A stretch of DNA of 64,000 nucleotides from CAYVVD01 sp964454975 (GTDB taxonomy: Bacteria > Bacteroidota > Ignavibacteria > Kapaibacteriales > UBA2268): assembly GCA_964454975.1 (NCBI GenBank), contig CAYVVD010000015.1, forward strand, positions 22,154 to 86,153. The letters run 5' to 3'. This document shows positions 1 to 10,469 of this stretch, one piece after another (position 1 is the first letter of the stretch; every line of letters begins with the position of its first letter). The position numbers and the translations under genes are program-made. Under the pieces are notes generated by a model. That model ran no database searches. It worked only from the letters and a program-made list of their open reading frames with translations, and was not told the origin of the DNA.

Positions 1-3000
1 AACAAACTGGACGATGGGAGCTGCCGGTTCGGTATTTACAGCAACCGGAGGCGAGATTGAGCTCAGCGGAACAGGAAATATGACAACTGCCGCAAACAAC
101 AATCTTGCATTTAACGACCTGAGTGTAACAGGTACAATCACTCATGTAGGCGACCATGTTTGGGATATTAATGGTGATTTCGATGTTACAGGTTCATACG
201 ATGCAAACCAGTTGGGTACTCTTAATTTAGATGCAGGTACAACACAGGAAATATCAGTATCTTCGCCGCTGATTCTCAATAACCTGACTGTAGGAGCAAA
301 TACAAAACTTGAAACCAGCTCAGATATTACAGTTGAAGGTGTATTGACTCTTTCAGCAGCAACCAGCTCGCTGGATGCTTCCGGTGGCGGTACATTCACA
401 TTTACAGATGCAAGTGCGGCAACAACTGTAATAGCACTTTCTACAACATCGGCCTCATCTGTTAAATTCTACAGTATTGTCGCGAATTCAACAAACAACA
501 TGAACATTACATCCGGCAAAAGTTTCCAGCTTTATGGCGACCTTACAAATTCAAATACCGGAGACTTTGATATTGAAAACGCGGGTACAGGCAAGGTAAC
601 TATGCTTGGAACCGACGAACAAACAATTACAGTTTCAAGTACAGGTACTATCGAAATATATGACCTGACTCTTAATAATTCCAACGGTGCATCACTTGCC
701 GGCGACATAGCAGATGATGAACTCCTCATTACTGGTACCTTAAGGTTGCAGGATGGCGATATAGACCTCAACGGCAACAATATCCTGACAATTGACAATT
801 CAGGTACTGCCAGGCTTAGTGAAACACCCGGTAATACCGTTCTTAATAGCGGAACTGAAACAAGTACCGGGTATGTAGCAGTTAGAACATACGCACCGGG
901 TGGAGCAATCACTAACGAAAACGTTGGTGGCCTTGGAGCCAAACTTACTACAAGCGCAGACCCGGGTAACGTAACTGTTAAGAGATACCATATTCCAAGG
1001 ACAGTCGGTGGTGATGACGGTATCAGCCGTTACTACTCAATTACTACTTCAGGCTCAGGCCTTGATGCTACACTCACATTCCTGTATGATGAAAGTGAGT
1101 TAAACAGCCTGACAGAGTCAGAACTCGAACTCCTCAGGGCTGACGATGAAACAGGCCCATGGACATTAGACGATGGCGTAACAAAGGACGCCGCAAACAA
1201 TCTGCTGAGGCTGACAGGCATTGATCAATTCACTGCTGCTTATGAATTCTGGACAGCAGGAGTACCATCAATAGTAACAGCAACTTCACTCACCAAGGGA
1301 CTTGCAAGCTCACCTCTCACAGCAGGTACGCTGAACCAGGGTATTTACGGCTTGCAGCTGACTACAACGAGTGGCGAAGTTACATTGACTGACCTGACTA
1401 TTGCTTTCGAAGAATTCGAAGCAACCGCACAGCTGGACAGCTTAAGGTTCTGGCTTTCAGAAGACGACGATTTCTCAACATCAGTTGATAATACATATCT
1501 CGATGCAGAAACTACACTCGACGGCGTAAACTCTGTTACATTCACAAGCTTCGCTTCAAGCGTGGTAATTGAACCGGGTATTCCGGTAAACCTCTTCGTT
1601 GGCGCTTATGTGAAAACTACAGTAACAACTTCGAACGACAGTATCCAGGGTATGATTGACCAGGATGATATAACACTTACTGGCGGCGTTATGGAAAGCG
1701 TTGCCGATACCGGAACTGCTTACTACTTTGAAGCCGGACTTTCATTCGGCGAAGTATTTGCAGGCGTTCATGAAAGCCCGCTTACAGCTGGCCAGGATGA
1801 TGCCCCGATATTTGGCTTCCAGGCAACTTCAACTAGCGCAATTACAGACTTCCAGATGTTCGAACTCGACTTTGGAAGCGCTTTCACCGGTAAGGTTGAC
1901 TGGTCAACTCTAAGGCTCTTCCGCTCTACGGATGGCGTTTATACAGCAGGAAGCGAAACTGAAGTGACAGTTTCACTTGATTCATTAAATACAACAACAG
2001 TCAAGTTTGATTTCAGTGCAGACCAGCAGGCATTAAATACCACAGGCTACTTCTACATAACAGTAGATGTTGAAGGTGGTGTAACTGCTTCGACAGCTTC
2101 GATAACACCGACAATTCTACATTCAACCATGGATGCTGTAAGCGCAGGCCCTAGATTCCTCGACATTGACGGAAACGACGCAACAGTGCTTACAAGCTTC
2201 ACTTATGACTTTATCGAAGCAAGTGTAACAATCGCTGATTATAACGGCGCAAATGATGTTCCGGCAGGAAATCTCGGACAGGGGGTAAGAAACAGTTCAA
2301 TCTACGCATTCGTAGTTGAACCTGAATCCGGAACAACATTCACTTTCGACAGCCTTGTTGCAACAGTAATGCTCGACGGAGATGCAGTAGCAGGAGACTT
2401 TTCAAATTACAAACTATGGTACGATGCTAACCTGAATGGCTTCGGTGACGCAGGCGAACAGATATCATCGGGAACCTACAATACTGCACTAAGCCAAGGC
2501 AACCTTACATTTGGCCTTTCAACAGCACAGTCATTCAGCGCCGACAGGCAGTTCCTGATTACAACAAACGTATCAAGCTCTGCAACTGTTGACGGTACAA
2601 TACAGATTGAAATCAAAGAGAAATCATACTTCAAAAACGGTTCGATTCCTCCTGCAGCCAAGTTCCTGAATGCAGGCCCATACACCGGCAATATCATGAC
2701 AGTTAAGGCTCCGGGTGCTGCAAGCCAGCTCGAGATAATTCCTTCAGAACTGGTTGTAGAAACAGGAAGTTCGCTCAGCTTTGCTGTTAGGGCTTTGGAT
2801 GCAAGTGGTATTCCGGCAAACATCACAGGTGGTAACAAAACAATTACCATCAACGATGTAAGTGGTTCAACCACACTCGGAACAACAACCGGAACATTAA
2901 TTAACGGTTCCAACTATATCAGCATTACGTCAACACTAACAAATGCTGCAGGAACAACAACTGAGAATATATATGCCAGCACTACAGGCCTTACAAACGA

Positions 3001-3793
3001 TACAACCGCAAACATCACAATTCTGACAGATGCTTCGGGTATTGGCACACCAAGCCTTACTCTCGGTTCTGCAACAGCTACAACATTTGTGATTTCAGGT
3101 ATTTCGGCAGGCTCAGGTGCAGGACGCTTAATAGTAGTAAAAGCAATTACACCGCCGGCAGATCCGACCGATGGTACAACGTACTCAGGCCAGAATAACC
3201 TGGCGAACTCAACTGCTGCAAACCAGCAGACAGACCCGGGTTCTTATGTTGTATCGGCAGGCTCTGGAACATCAAACGTAAGTGTTCTCGGACTCGTACC
3301 GGGAACCAAGTATTATGTTGAGATATTTGAGTATGCTGGTTCAGGCGGAACAATAAATTATAACACAACAGCCACTACATTGGCATCAATAACAACAACA
3401 TCTCCTGACACAACCGACCCGTTCGGCAGCCACTCTACATTTGCAACAGCATCTAACGTTGTTGTAAATACAAACGTGAGCGGTGCAATAGACGTAAGCG
3501 GACAGGAAGATTATTTCAGGTTCAATGTACCGGCAGGCAAGACAAACATCAGGATAAGGCTTACCGGCCTTCCGGCAAATTATAGCCTCGACCTTTATGA
3601 TTCTGCACAGAATCTGCTAAGGACAACAGCTATTGCCGGAACAACAAGCGAAACGATAATCATCAACGACTTAACGGCAGGCGGGCCTTACTACATTAAA
3701 GTTTACGGCGCAGACAGCAGCCAGTTCAGCTCAAGCTCTTATACACTAAGGGTAGAAGTTTCTGGAGACGAATTCCTGTCGCACACAAATTAA
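1..3793 (+). CDS. Giant beta-rich surface protein with C-terminal PPC-like domain, 5' partial
   Basis: The reading frame is open from base 2, so the ATG at 14 is probably internal and the true start lies outside the window. At least 1259 residues are present, rich in Thr, Ser, Asn and Gly. The N-terminal third reads like repeated short beta-strand units. The middle (about residues 415-900) has at least three related blocks of about 150-170 residues, two of them opening with 'SPLTAG'. Near residues 1010-1130 there is a fibronectin-III-like stretch, and the last 120 residues (from 'DPFGSHSTFATA') resemble a bacterial pre-peptidase C-terminal domain, with 'EDYFRFNVPAG' and 'YYIKVYG'. No T9SS sorting tail follows. 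I infer a secreted or surface-attached adhesin-like protein; no catalytic motif is visible. The next gene, also a giant secreted protein, starts 84 bp downstream. Confidence 0.8.
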   Translation, partial: TNWTMGAAGSVFTATGGEIELSGTGNMTTAANNNLAFNDLSVTGTITHVGDHVWDINGDFDVTGSYDANQLGTLNLDAGTTQEISVSSPLILNNLTVGANTKLETSSDITVEGVLTLSAATSSLDASGGGTFTFTDASAATTVIALSTTSASSVKFYSIVANSTNNMNITSGKSFQLYGDLTNSNTGDFDIENAGTGKVTMLGTDEQTITVSSTGTIEIYDLTLNNSNGASLAGDIADDELLITGTLRLQDGDIDLNGNNILTIDNSGTARLSETPGNTVLNSGTETSTGYVAVRTYAPGGAITNENVGGLGAKLTTSADPGNVTVKRYHIPRTVGGDDGISRYYSITTSGSGLDATLTFLYDESELNSLTESELELLRADDETGPWTLDDGVTKDAANNLLRLTGIDQFTAAYEFWTAGVPSIVTATSLTKGLASSPLTAGTLNQGIYGLQLTTTSGEVTLTDLTIAFEEFEATAQLDSLRFWLSEDDDFSTSVDNTYLDAETTLDGVNSVTFTSFASSVVIEPGIPVNLFVGAYVKTTVTTSNDSIQGMIDQDDITLTGGVMESVADTGTAYYFEAGLSFGEVFAGVHESPLTAGQDDAPIFGFQATSTSAITDFQMFELDFGSAFTGKVDWSTLRLFRSTDGVYTAGSETEVTVSLDSLNTTTVKFDFSADQQALNTTGYFYITVDVEGGVTASTASITPTILHSTMDAVSAGPRFLDIDGNDATVLTSFTYDFIEASVTIADYNGANDVPAGNLGQGVRNSSIYAFVVEPESGTTFTFDSLVATVMLDGDAVAGDFSNYKLWYDANLNGFGDAGEQISSGTYNTALSQGNLTFGLSTAQSFSADRQFLITTNVSSSATVDGTIQIEIKEKSYFKNGSIPPAAKFLNAGPYTGNIMTVKAPGAASQLEIIPSELVVETGSSLSFAVRALDASGIPANITGGNKTITINDVSGSTTLGTTTGTLINGSNYISITSTLTNAAGTTTENIYASTTGLTNDTTANITILTDASGIGTPSLTLGSATATTFVISGISAGSGAGRLIVVKAITPPADPTDGTTYSGQNNLANSTAANQQTDPGSYVVSAGSGTSNVSVLGLVPGTKYYVEIFEYAGSGGTINYNTTATTLASITTTSPDTTDPFGSHSTFATASNVVVNTNVSGAIDVSGQEDYFRFNVPAGKTNIRIRLTGLPANYSLDLYDSAQNLLRTTAIAGTTSETIIINDLTAGGPYYIKVYGADSSQFSSSSYTLRVEVSGDEFLSHTN

Positions 3794-3802
3794 CAGGCGC
3801 GA

Positions 3803-3824
3803 GGGGCTGCCCAAGGGCGGTCCC
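3803..3824 (+). promoter_or_regulatory. GC-rich hairpin between two surface-protein genes
   Basis: GGGGCTGC at 3803-3810 pairs with GCGGTCCC at 3817-3824 (two G-U wobbles) around a 6-nt CCAAGG loop. It stands out in an A+T-rich 84-bp spacer. No T-run follows directly, so it is more likely an mRNA stabiliser or attenuator between the two genes than a terminator. The function is inferred. Confidence 0.35.
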
Positions 3825-3877
3825 GGCCGATGAATTGAAAATCAAATTTTAGTGTTAATAAATCAAGGAAGTAAGAA

Positions 3878-6800
3878 ATGAATTTCCAAGAATCCATCAA
3901 AGCAAAGCTCAACCGGGGAGGGCGCCTGATCCTGGTGGCGGTGGCAGCTTTTGTAATGCTTGCAGCAGAAGTCTTTGCTCAGGATTACGAAATCTCCCTG
4001 AATCAGCGCCGAATGGGCGATAAGATAGGCGTTGAGGTGTGGATAAAATCCCTCAACAGCGGCGCTCCGAAGCTTGGTAATACTTCGGTTGCCGTAACTT
4101 ACGACACAACCTACTTATCACCAACTGACAAAGCTACATATGACTTTGCAGCGTCAGACTCGGTCAACTACGACGTTACCGGCTCTGACCCATACACAAC
4201 TTTAGCCTCACCGTTTGACAATACAAACGGTTATGGCGAACTGAAGGCACAGGCAGCAAATATCGGCAGTGTTTTCACATATCAGCTTGATATTGCTATC
4301 CAGGTCGGTTCAACCGACGGTATGGTTCCTTCGGAAGATGGCAGGGGAAGCCTTATCGGCAGATTACAGTTTGATATCAGGAACCATGATGATATTGATA
4401 ACAATACTTTAACTGGTATTGAAATCAATACATCCACTCTTGTAGGCGATCTGAGGATATTTGATATTGACGGTAATGACATGGAAGCAAATACAAACCT
4501 GACTCAACCGGGTGACTTTGCAGTACGTGGCATCACAATATTAAATCCTGACGGCCCTTACGAAGCAGTAAACAGAAACAAAACCTATGATTTCCTCGGC
4601 TTTGCCGGTTACCCCGTTTACTTCGAAAGAAGCGGCATGGTTAATCCCTATCCGGGTGGAACATACGGTTCTAATATACTTGCTTATGCAATAAGTTATT
4701 CTGTTAACAACGGTTCAAACTGGTCAGATGATGTAATAAGGGTTGCTGAAACACGCAAAACATTAAGCGAGCTCACTACAGCTTCAGAAGAAGACTGGCA
4801 CTATTCGGGTGAACTGGAAACATCAACAGGAACATCAGCCGGATACCTGGTAAGCCAGGGAGACGGAACACAGCTTCCGGTTGAGTCTTCAAATTATGGT
4901 GGCGTTCTTAGAATTATCTGGGATGACGACCCATTCTTCTCGCCACGCTCGGAAGAAGCCAAGCTCCGCATTTGCCAGCTTGATACAACAAGCAGAAGCG
5001 CTGATATTGACAACAGGGATGAAATCGGCGACGAGGTTTGCGGAATCAGCGACGATACCTTTGTATTATCAAGGCTATTCTTCCTGCAACTCGACGGAGC
5101 TTCAAAATACCTTAAAACACGTGACTTTTACAGCAATGCTACTCAGCTTACTGTAGAAGCATGGGTTAACCTGAATAGCTACGGCGCAGACGGCACAGAA
5201 CCGGGAATAGTAGCAACAGGCCCCGGAGCTGCTGAAGTAAATGAAGAAGGCGCATGGATTCTCTACCTTGCTGATGGTAAATATCCGGCATTCCGTTGTC
5301 TCGAAATTGAAGGCAGGGGTGAAGACGGTTCAGAATATATCGCCCAGGTTCAGTCTCCAGATGCGCTGTCAATCACAAGTGACGATTCGCCAATTTCCGA
5401 TGAACACTCGACAAACTGGCATCACATCGCTGCAACAGTTAGAAACAATGTTGTTAAGCTTTATGTTGACGGCGAGTTGATGGCAAGCGAAACAAACACA
5501 CAGGCAAATAATATCCGTATGGATACAAAAGAGCATCCTGTATGGGTTGGTGCTAATCCGACCGGTGGCATCGGCAGCGATGACTATCTCCACGCAGGAA
5601 TAAAGGAAGTACGCGTCTGGAGGAAAGCTCTCGGCCAGGATACTATCCGCAAGAATATGGCAGGGGTTCTCAATCCTGAAGATGCTGATGACGAAGATAT
5701 CAGGTCATCACTTGAGCTTTATTACGATTTTGTTGGTACATCATCAGACCTTGCAAATGATGCAATACAGAACGGCACAAACCCAATCTGGTGCTTTGAT
5801 GACCCGGCAATTCTTGCAGAAGCTCTTTCAACAATCACCTTCAGGCCTGACCGCGCTCACGTCCGACTGACATCGCCTTCAACAGGTTCGGGTGTCTCCA
5901 ACAGGGAAGATATTAACTTCCCGGTTCGCTGGGCAGCTTATGGCGTTGGTGATTACACAACATCAGGCTCTGACCTTGTACTTGAATTTAGCAAAGACGG
6001 TACAAACTGGGCTCTTGCAATTGATTCCACTACACCCGGCGGACTTCTTGATGACGTTGAAATCGAAGACCCCGACGGTACAGTTTACTGGGAGCCTTAC
6101 AAGCATGCAGGTGTTGTAGGAGCTTATAACGAGCTTCAGTCAGTTGATCCGACTCTCGGCGCTGTTTATACTAAGAGTGTAACGATGAGAATCAGGGGAA
6201 CAGAAGCAAACAACCAGGACGATATTACCTATACAACCGACAGCTTCAATGTTGCTCCGTTTTTCTCTATGAGGAACACAGGTGAATCTATTGTGGTGGT
6301 TCCCGGCAGTTCTGCAATGAACGTTACCGGCGGCGCTGCTTTCATAGAATCATGGATTCGCCCCTACAGGTTCCCGACTACAGATGAAGAATACTTCCCG
6401 ATCATTAATAAAACAGACAGCTCTGCCAACACAGGGCACTATGCACTTAACCTACTGCCAACAGGACAGTTGCAGTTCAACCTGACAACAGCAACAGGAG
6501 GTGTGCTTACTGCAACAAGCGATTCAAGCAAGCCGATTATCGCCCCAAATGTTGATGAATTTGACTCTGCATGGATTCATGTGGGTGTATTCATGAACCT
6601 TGCAAATGGAAGCGGTACATCCCTGGTTAAATTCTATATTGATGGCAACCCGCAATCAGAATCTGAATTTACTGAACAGCTTGGCTCGGATGTTACAGTT
6701 AACAGTACTAATGAATTCCCGGTATTTATAGCTTATGAACCGGGCGGAACAATACTCGATGAAGATGATGAAGAAACTTCACTACCTTCAAAATCATTTA

Positions 6801-9800
6801 TAGGAGAAGTCAAAGGTGTCAGGTTCTGGAACGGCGCTCCGGGAGGATTCTCATTCTCCGGAAACGAACCGACCGACCTTACAAACTTTATCCGCGGCGA
6901 GCTTACCGTAAGGGCAGACAGGCTGCTTACTGCTTACCAGGAGAATCTTGTAGCATCATTTGATATGAATGGAGGCGGATTCTTCGCTACGGACTTCCCG
7001 TACTATAGTTCATTCTCATCGTTTAACGGTTCTGACAGCCTCCAGGCACAGATAATCGTAAACAACGGTATTGAATACGCAGGTGTTAAACCATATATAA
7101 AACTGGTTGAGCCCATATTTGACCAAATCGTACCGAATACAACGGAAAACCTGCTTGTTCGCTGGGTTGGCTTCGACTTTGACGCTGACGGCTTTTCAAC
7201 CGGCGACGCAGGCAAAGGTGTTCCTTCCGACCTTGAATATTCAACAAAGGGCGGTGGCGACATTGACTTCACTCCGTTCAACGTAACATCCAGTGAGTAC
7301 GAAGGATTTGATCCGAATTCATTCGACTTGGCTCTTACCGAAGAATTTAAGTTCCAAGGTACTAACCCGCCACTTATACCATTCGGCGGAAGCCTTGACG
7401 TAAGCATTGCAAACGGTAATGACGCAACAGCGCCAAACGGTGTTCCAATCACTGCGACATTGAGGAATGCTAAGCTCCGTTTCCAGGGCCGTTCAACAAT
7501 TAACTCTGCATCACCGCTTACATTCAGCTCATTCAGGACATTGCGCGACGAAGGCCCGCTGTTTACGATAACACCACCTTCGAACTTCACAGTACGCGTA
7601 CTTCTTGAAGGCTACCACGAAGGCGGCGTAACAGGAATCACAGGTACAATTGGAACAACATTTGAAACAAATGGTATCATGGTTACTCTCTACAATGACA
7701 ACAACGGGGAACCGGGAACTGAACAGGCTACCGGACTATCGCTCCAGGGGTACAGCCAGGTTGATCCGCTCAACCCGACACCTCTCGAAGTTGACGGATC
7801 CGAGTTTGCCAACGTACCATTAATCTTTACAACAATTGATGATGGCGACTACTATGTAGTTGTGGACCACCAGAACCACCTCCCAATTATGTCCAGGTTT
7901 GCAGCCCCGTTTGAATTTAACGGCGATGACGAATCATCATGGGAAATTGAATCCGGCTGGGACTTTGCCGGTTGGGATGGCGATTCTGATAATGTTCTCG
8001 CTGAGACAGACGATTACGTAAATCTCACAGGACAGTACACAGCTTACGGCTTCTCTCAAACTGATGCCGGCCTGACTGAATATGGTGCTACAGGCCTTGC
8101 TTACAACGATGGCCAGACATCAACAACACCAACAGCCCTTGCATTACCCGCGATGGTTGCAGGAGATGTTGTTTCTGACGGTAAGATAAACGCTGCCGAC
8201 CGAGTACAGGTTCGAGTAGATGCCGGCGCTGCCAACTCATTCGAATCGGATGTAACAGGCGACGGCATCATCAACGGCGTTGACCGCGACATCGTTGACA
8301 AAAACAACAACCGTACATCTTCAATTGCAGACATTTTTCCGACTACTGAAATTGAAAACAACTATAATCCTTACAATGTGACTTCAGAATTCAATGCTAC
8401 TCTTGCTATGATGATGAATGAAAGTGCTCTCGAGTTCGATAAAAACGGTAAAGAGCAAGATTCACCTTACTTCAAGACAAGCGGTAGCAAAGTACAGTCA
8501 TCCGGGCTTGATTATAAAGTTACAGCTGAGGGCGAACTTGTTGAAGAAGATTCATTTGTTAATCTTTCAATCTACATTGAAAATGTAGGCGAAGAATTTG
8601 CACCAGGTAACTGTACATTCGGCATCAAATATGATCCGAGTGTTCTTACTTATGAATCATTGAATAATATTGAAGGCAGTATCTGGAGCAATATTCCGGA
8701 CAGGGGCTATATAGGTAAATCATTCTCCGCACCCGGATCGAATGCTCCTAATCCGCTACCTGACGTAAGGACAATAGAAATTGATTACGACGGTTACACC
8801 CGTAAACTTGGCAACAATGTACCTTACGAAAGGTCATTGATTGGTACTCTCAGGTTTAAAGTTCGTAACCTCGATAAGGAAATTGCATTCGACTGGCACA
8901 GGTCAACAGTAGTTCTCCGTACAGACGGTCTCGACATTACAGGTGAAGGCAAATTCGACAAAATCAAGAAACTCAATTCTGTTGAAGAAGCAGAAATCAC
9001 TGTTCCTAACGGCGGTGAAATCTGGAGAGTAAACAGGCTTTATACAATTACATGGACCATCCCGAGTTTTGATGTTCCTGTCAGAATAGAACTATCTGCT
9101 GACGGCGGCATCACATGGGAAGGTATTAACCAGGATCCTGTAAGCATATTCGCAGGCGAGTACGACTGGCGCACACCGGTTGTAAGCTCAACTGAATGTC
9201 TTGTACGAATAGTTGATATGACATCAGGCATCGAGATCGATCGTTCAGACAATGTATTCTCGATACTGCCTTCAAGCCATTTCATCACTCGTCCTTCTGC
9301 TTCAGATCCCGCTTATACTGGCGGAAACGTTGACCTGATTATGTGGAGCTCAGACGAGCCGACAACAGTTCGCTTTGAATTCTCACCAAACGGCGCCGAC
9401 GGCTGGATACCTGTAAGCGGCGAGGTGAACTCACAGAGCGGGCAGGTACAGTGGACAGTGCCTCTTAACGTAAACACCAAGCAGGCTGTAATTGCAATGA
9501 TTGATGTCAGGAGCGGCGAGTTCCTCGCAGTTTCCGAACCATTCAAGGTGCTTGCAGGCGAGCTGATACTTACAACACCACGCGAAGCTTCAATTCTTGA
9601 AGTTGCTGAGAAGACAGCAGTCCGCTGGACTCACAACAACAATGTGAAAGAATTCGACCTCGAGTTTACACCTGATGGAGGTTTGACATGGCTCAACGTT
9701 GATAATGACCTGAACGCACTGAAGGGAACTTACACATGGTCGGTACCTAACGTTCCATACACAGAAGTAGCACAGCTTCGCGCACTCTGGAACAACGATC

Positions 9801-10135
9801 CGGATATGGAATACAGCCGTTCGCCAATATTCACAATCGACGGTAGCACATCATCAGAGACATCAGATTATATCTTCTCTGTTGAAATGCCATATCCTAA
9901 CCCGTTTGACTATGAAACTACAATCGAGTTCACAATTCCTGAATCATTACCGGTTTACGCAGATGTCTATAACCAGGCAGGCCTAAGGGTGGCAACACTC
10001 TCCAACGGAATGATTTATGGTGCGGGGAACAACCGTCTGGCCCTCAGCGGAAATGACCTGCCGGCAGGCGTTTACTTCGTGAAAGTAACCGCAGGCGTTA
10101 ACACAGCCATAAGGGAAGTAGTTCTCGTGAAATAG
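3878..10135 (+). CDS. Giant T9SS-exported protein with two LamG domains and a dockerin-like segment
   Basis: This 2085-residue protein begins with a signal peptide (hydrophobic core about residues 16-33, ending VFAQ). The N-terminal domain (about 35-200) looks cohesin-like. Two LamG/concanavalin-like modules follow at about 400-625 and 795-1035, each with 'F-x-x-S/A-W-x-x' and 'K-F/L-Y-V/I-D-G' signatures. A dockerin-like pair of calcium-loop repeats is at about 1429-1470 ('SDGKINAADR', 'GDGIINGVDR'). A second cohesin-like region is at about 1545-1690, followed by Ig-like 'PNGGE-W' modules from 1708. The last 85 residues ('PYPNPF' to 'VLVK') form a type-A T9SS sorting domain, so export by the SprA pathway and surface anchoring or release is expected. 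The start is supported by AAGGAAG about 8 nt upstream. Ligand and role are unknown; polysaccharide or cell-surface binding is a guess from LamG. Confidence 0.9.
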   Translation: MNFQESIKAKLNRGGRLILVAVAAFVMLAAEVFAQDYEISLNQRRMGDKIGVEVWIKSLNSGAPKLGNTSVAVTYDTTYLSPTDKATYDFAASDSVNYDVTGSDPYTTLASPFDNTNGYGELKAQAANIGSVFTYQLDIAIQVGSTDGMVPSEDGRGSLIGRLQFDIRNHDDIDNNTLTGIEINTSTLVGDLRIFDIDGNDMEANTNLTQPGDFAVRGITILNPDGPYEAVNRNKTYDFLGFAGYPVYFERSGMVNPYPGGTYGSNILAYAISYSVNNGSNWSDDVIRVAETRKTLSELTTASEEDWHYSGELETSTGTSAGYLVSQGDGTQLPVESSNYGGVLRIIWDDDPFFSPRSEEAKLRICQLDTTSRSADIDNRDEIGDEVCGISDDTFVLSRLFFLQLDGASKYLKTRDFYSNATQLTVEAWVNLNSYGADGTEPGIVATGPGAAEVNEEGAWILYLADGKYPAFRCLEIEGRGEDGSEYIAQVQSPDALSITSDDSPISDEHSTNWHHIAATVRNNVVKLYVDGELMASETNTQANNIRMDTKEHPVWVGANPTGGIGSDDYLHAGIKEVRVWRKALGQDTIRKNMAGVLNPEDADDEDIRSSLELYYDFVGTSSDLANDAIQNGTNPIWCFDDPAILAEALSTITFRPDRAHVRLTSPSTGSGVSNREDINFPVRWAAYGVGDYTTSGSDLVLEFSKDGTNWALAIDSTTPGGLLDDVEIEDPDGTVYWEPYKHAGVVGAYNELQSVDPTLGAVYTKSVTMRIRGTEANNQDDITYTTDSFNVAPFFSMRNTGESIVVVPGSSAMNVTGGAAFIESWIRPYRFPTTDEEYFPIINKTDSSANTGHYALNLLPTGQLQFNLTTATGGVLTATSDSSKPIIAPNVDEFDSAWIHVGVFMNLANGSGTSLVKFYIDGNPQSESEFTEQLGSDVTVNSTNEFPVFIAYEPGGTILDEDDEETSLPSKSFIGEVKGVRFWNGAPGGFSFSGNEPTDLTNFIRGELTVRADRLLTAYQENLVASFDMNGGGFFATDFPYYSSFSSFNGSDSLQAQIIVNNGIEYAGVKPYIKLVEPIFDQIVPNTTENLLVRWVGFDFDADGFSTGDAGKGVPSDLEYSTKGGGDIDFTPFNVTSSEYEGFDPNSFDLALTEEFKFQGTNPPLIPFGGSLDVSIANGNDATAPNGVPITATLRNAKLRFQGRSTINSASPLTFSSFRTLRDEGPLFTITPPSNFTVRVLLEGYHEGGVTGITGTIGTTFETNGIMVTLYNDNNGEPGTEQATGLSLQGYSQVDPLNPTPLEVDGSEFANVPLIFTTIDDGDYYVVVDHQNHLPIMSRFAAPFEFNGDDESSWEIESGWDFAGWDGDSDNVLAETDDYVNLTGQYTAYGFSQTDAGLTEYGATGLAYNDGQTSTTPTALALPAMVAGDVVSDGKINAADRVQVRVDAGAANSFESDVTGDGIINGVDRDIVDKNNNRTSSIADIFPTTEIENNYNPYNVTSEFNATLAMMMNESALEFDKNGKEQDSPYFKTSGSKVQSSGLDYKVTAEGELVEEDSFVNLSIYIENVGEEFAPGNCTFGIKYDPSVLTYESLNNIEGSIWSNIPDRGYIGKSFSAPGSNAPNPLPDVRTIEIDYDGYTRKLGNNVPYERSLIGTLRFKVRNLDKEIAFDWHRSTVVLRTDGLDITGEGKFDKIKKLNSVEEAEITVPNGGEIWRVNRLYTITWTIPSFDVPVRIELSADGGITWEGINQDPVSIFAGEYDWRTPVVSSTECLVRIVDMTSGIEIDRSDNVFSILPSSHFITRPSASDPAYTGGNVDLIMWSSDEPTTVRFEFSPNGADGWIPVSGEVNSQSGQVQWTVPLNVNTKQAVIAMIDVRSGEFLAVSEPFKVLAGELILTTPREASILEVAEKTAVRWTHNNNVKEFDLEFTPDGGLTWLNVDNDLNALKGTYTWSVPNVPYTEVAQLRALWNNDPDMEYSRSPIFTIDGSTSSETSDYIFSVEMPYPNPFDYETTIEFTIPESLPVYADVYNQAGLRVATLSNGMIYGAGNNRLALSGNDLPAGVYFVKVTAGVNTAIREVVLVK

Positions 10136-10154
10136 GTTAGTGAACAAACGTGAC

Positions 10155-10184
10155 AAAAGGCGGGCAATTGCCCGCCTTTTTTTT
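10155..10184 (+). terminator. Rho-independent terminator after the T9SS gene
   Basis: Perfect palindrome GGCGGGCAATTGCCCGCC (10159-10176), flanked by AAAA and followed by eight Ts. It lies 20 bp after the stop codon of the upstream gene, and the A/T flanks could let it work in both directions. Confidence 0.95.
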
Positions 10185-10295
10185 GCACTCACATCTTTTG
10201 ACATTCATCTGAATTATCTCTTTCTAGCTAAATCGTAGTTCAAATATTCCACCTATTATAATCAGGGAATTTTGATGTCATGTGAACCCGGTCAA

Positions 10296-10444
10296 CAAGA
10301 TGGGGCTGTCCTATAAGTAAGGGTTCTCGTTTTTTGTCATTCCCGTCCTGCAATTTGCGGGAGGAATCCAGTATTCATCAATGTTTTTAGATTCCTGCTT
10401 TCGCAGGAATGACAAATCTCGACTTATGGGACAGCCCCATCTTG
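10296..10444. repeat. MITE-like palindromic element, 149 bp
   Basis: The ends are near-perfect inverted repeats of 23 nt: CAAGATGGGGCTGTCC at the left is matched by GGGACAGCCCCATCTTG at the right, continuing into ATAAGT/ACTTAT with one mismatch. Inside is a second palindromic layer, GTCATTCC to GGAATC and GATTCC to GGAATGAC. There is no ORF. It sits between the convergent ends of the T9SS gene and phosphoglucomutase. Related degraded pieces occur near 19109 and 61569. The architecture fits a non-autonomous mobile or REP-like element. Confidence 0.75.
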
Positions 10445-10469
10445 TGAAGACATCTCTTAGGTAAGAATG

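Noticed and set aside
3147..3368. Small ORFs antisense to the giant surface-protein genes
   Set aside because: Repetitive Thr/Ser codons give long open antisense frames by chance; no start signals or conserved features.
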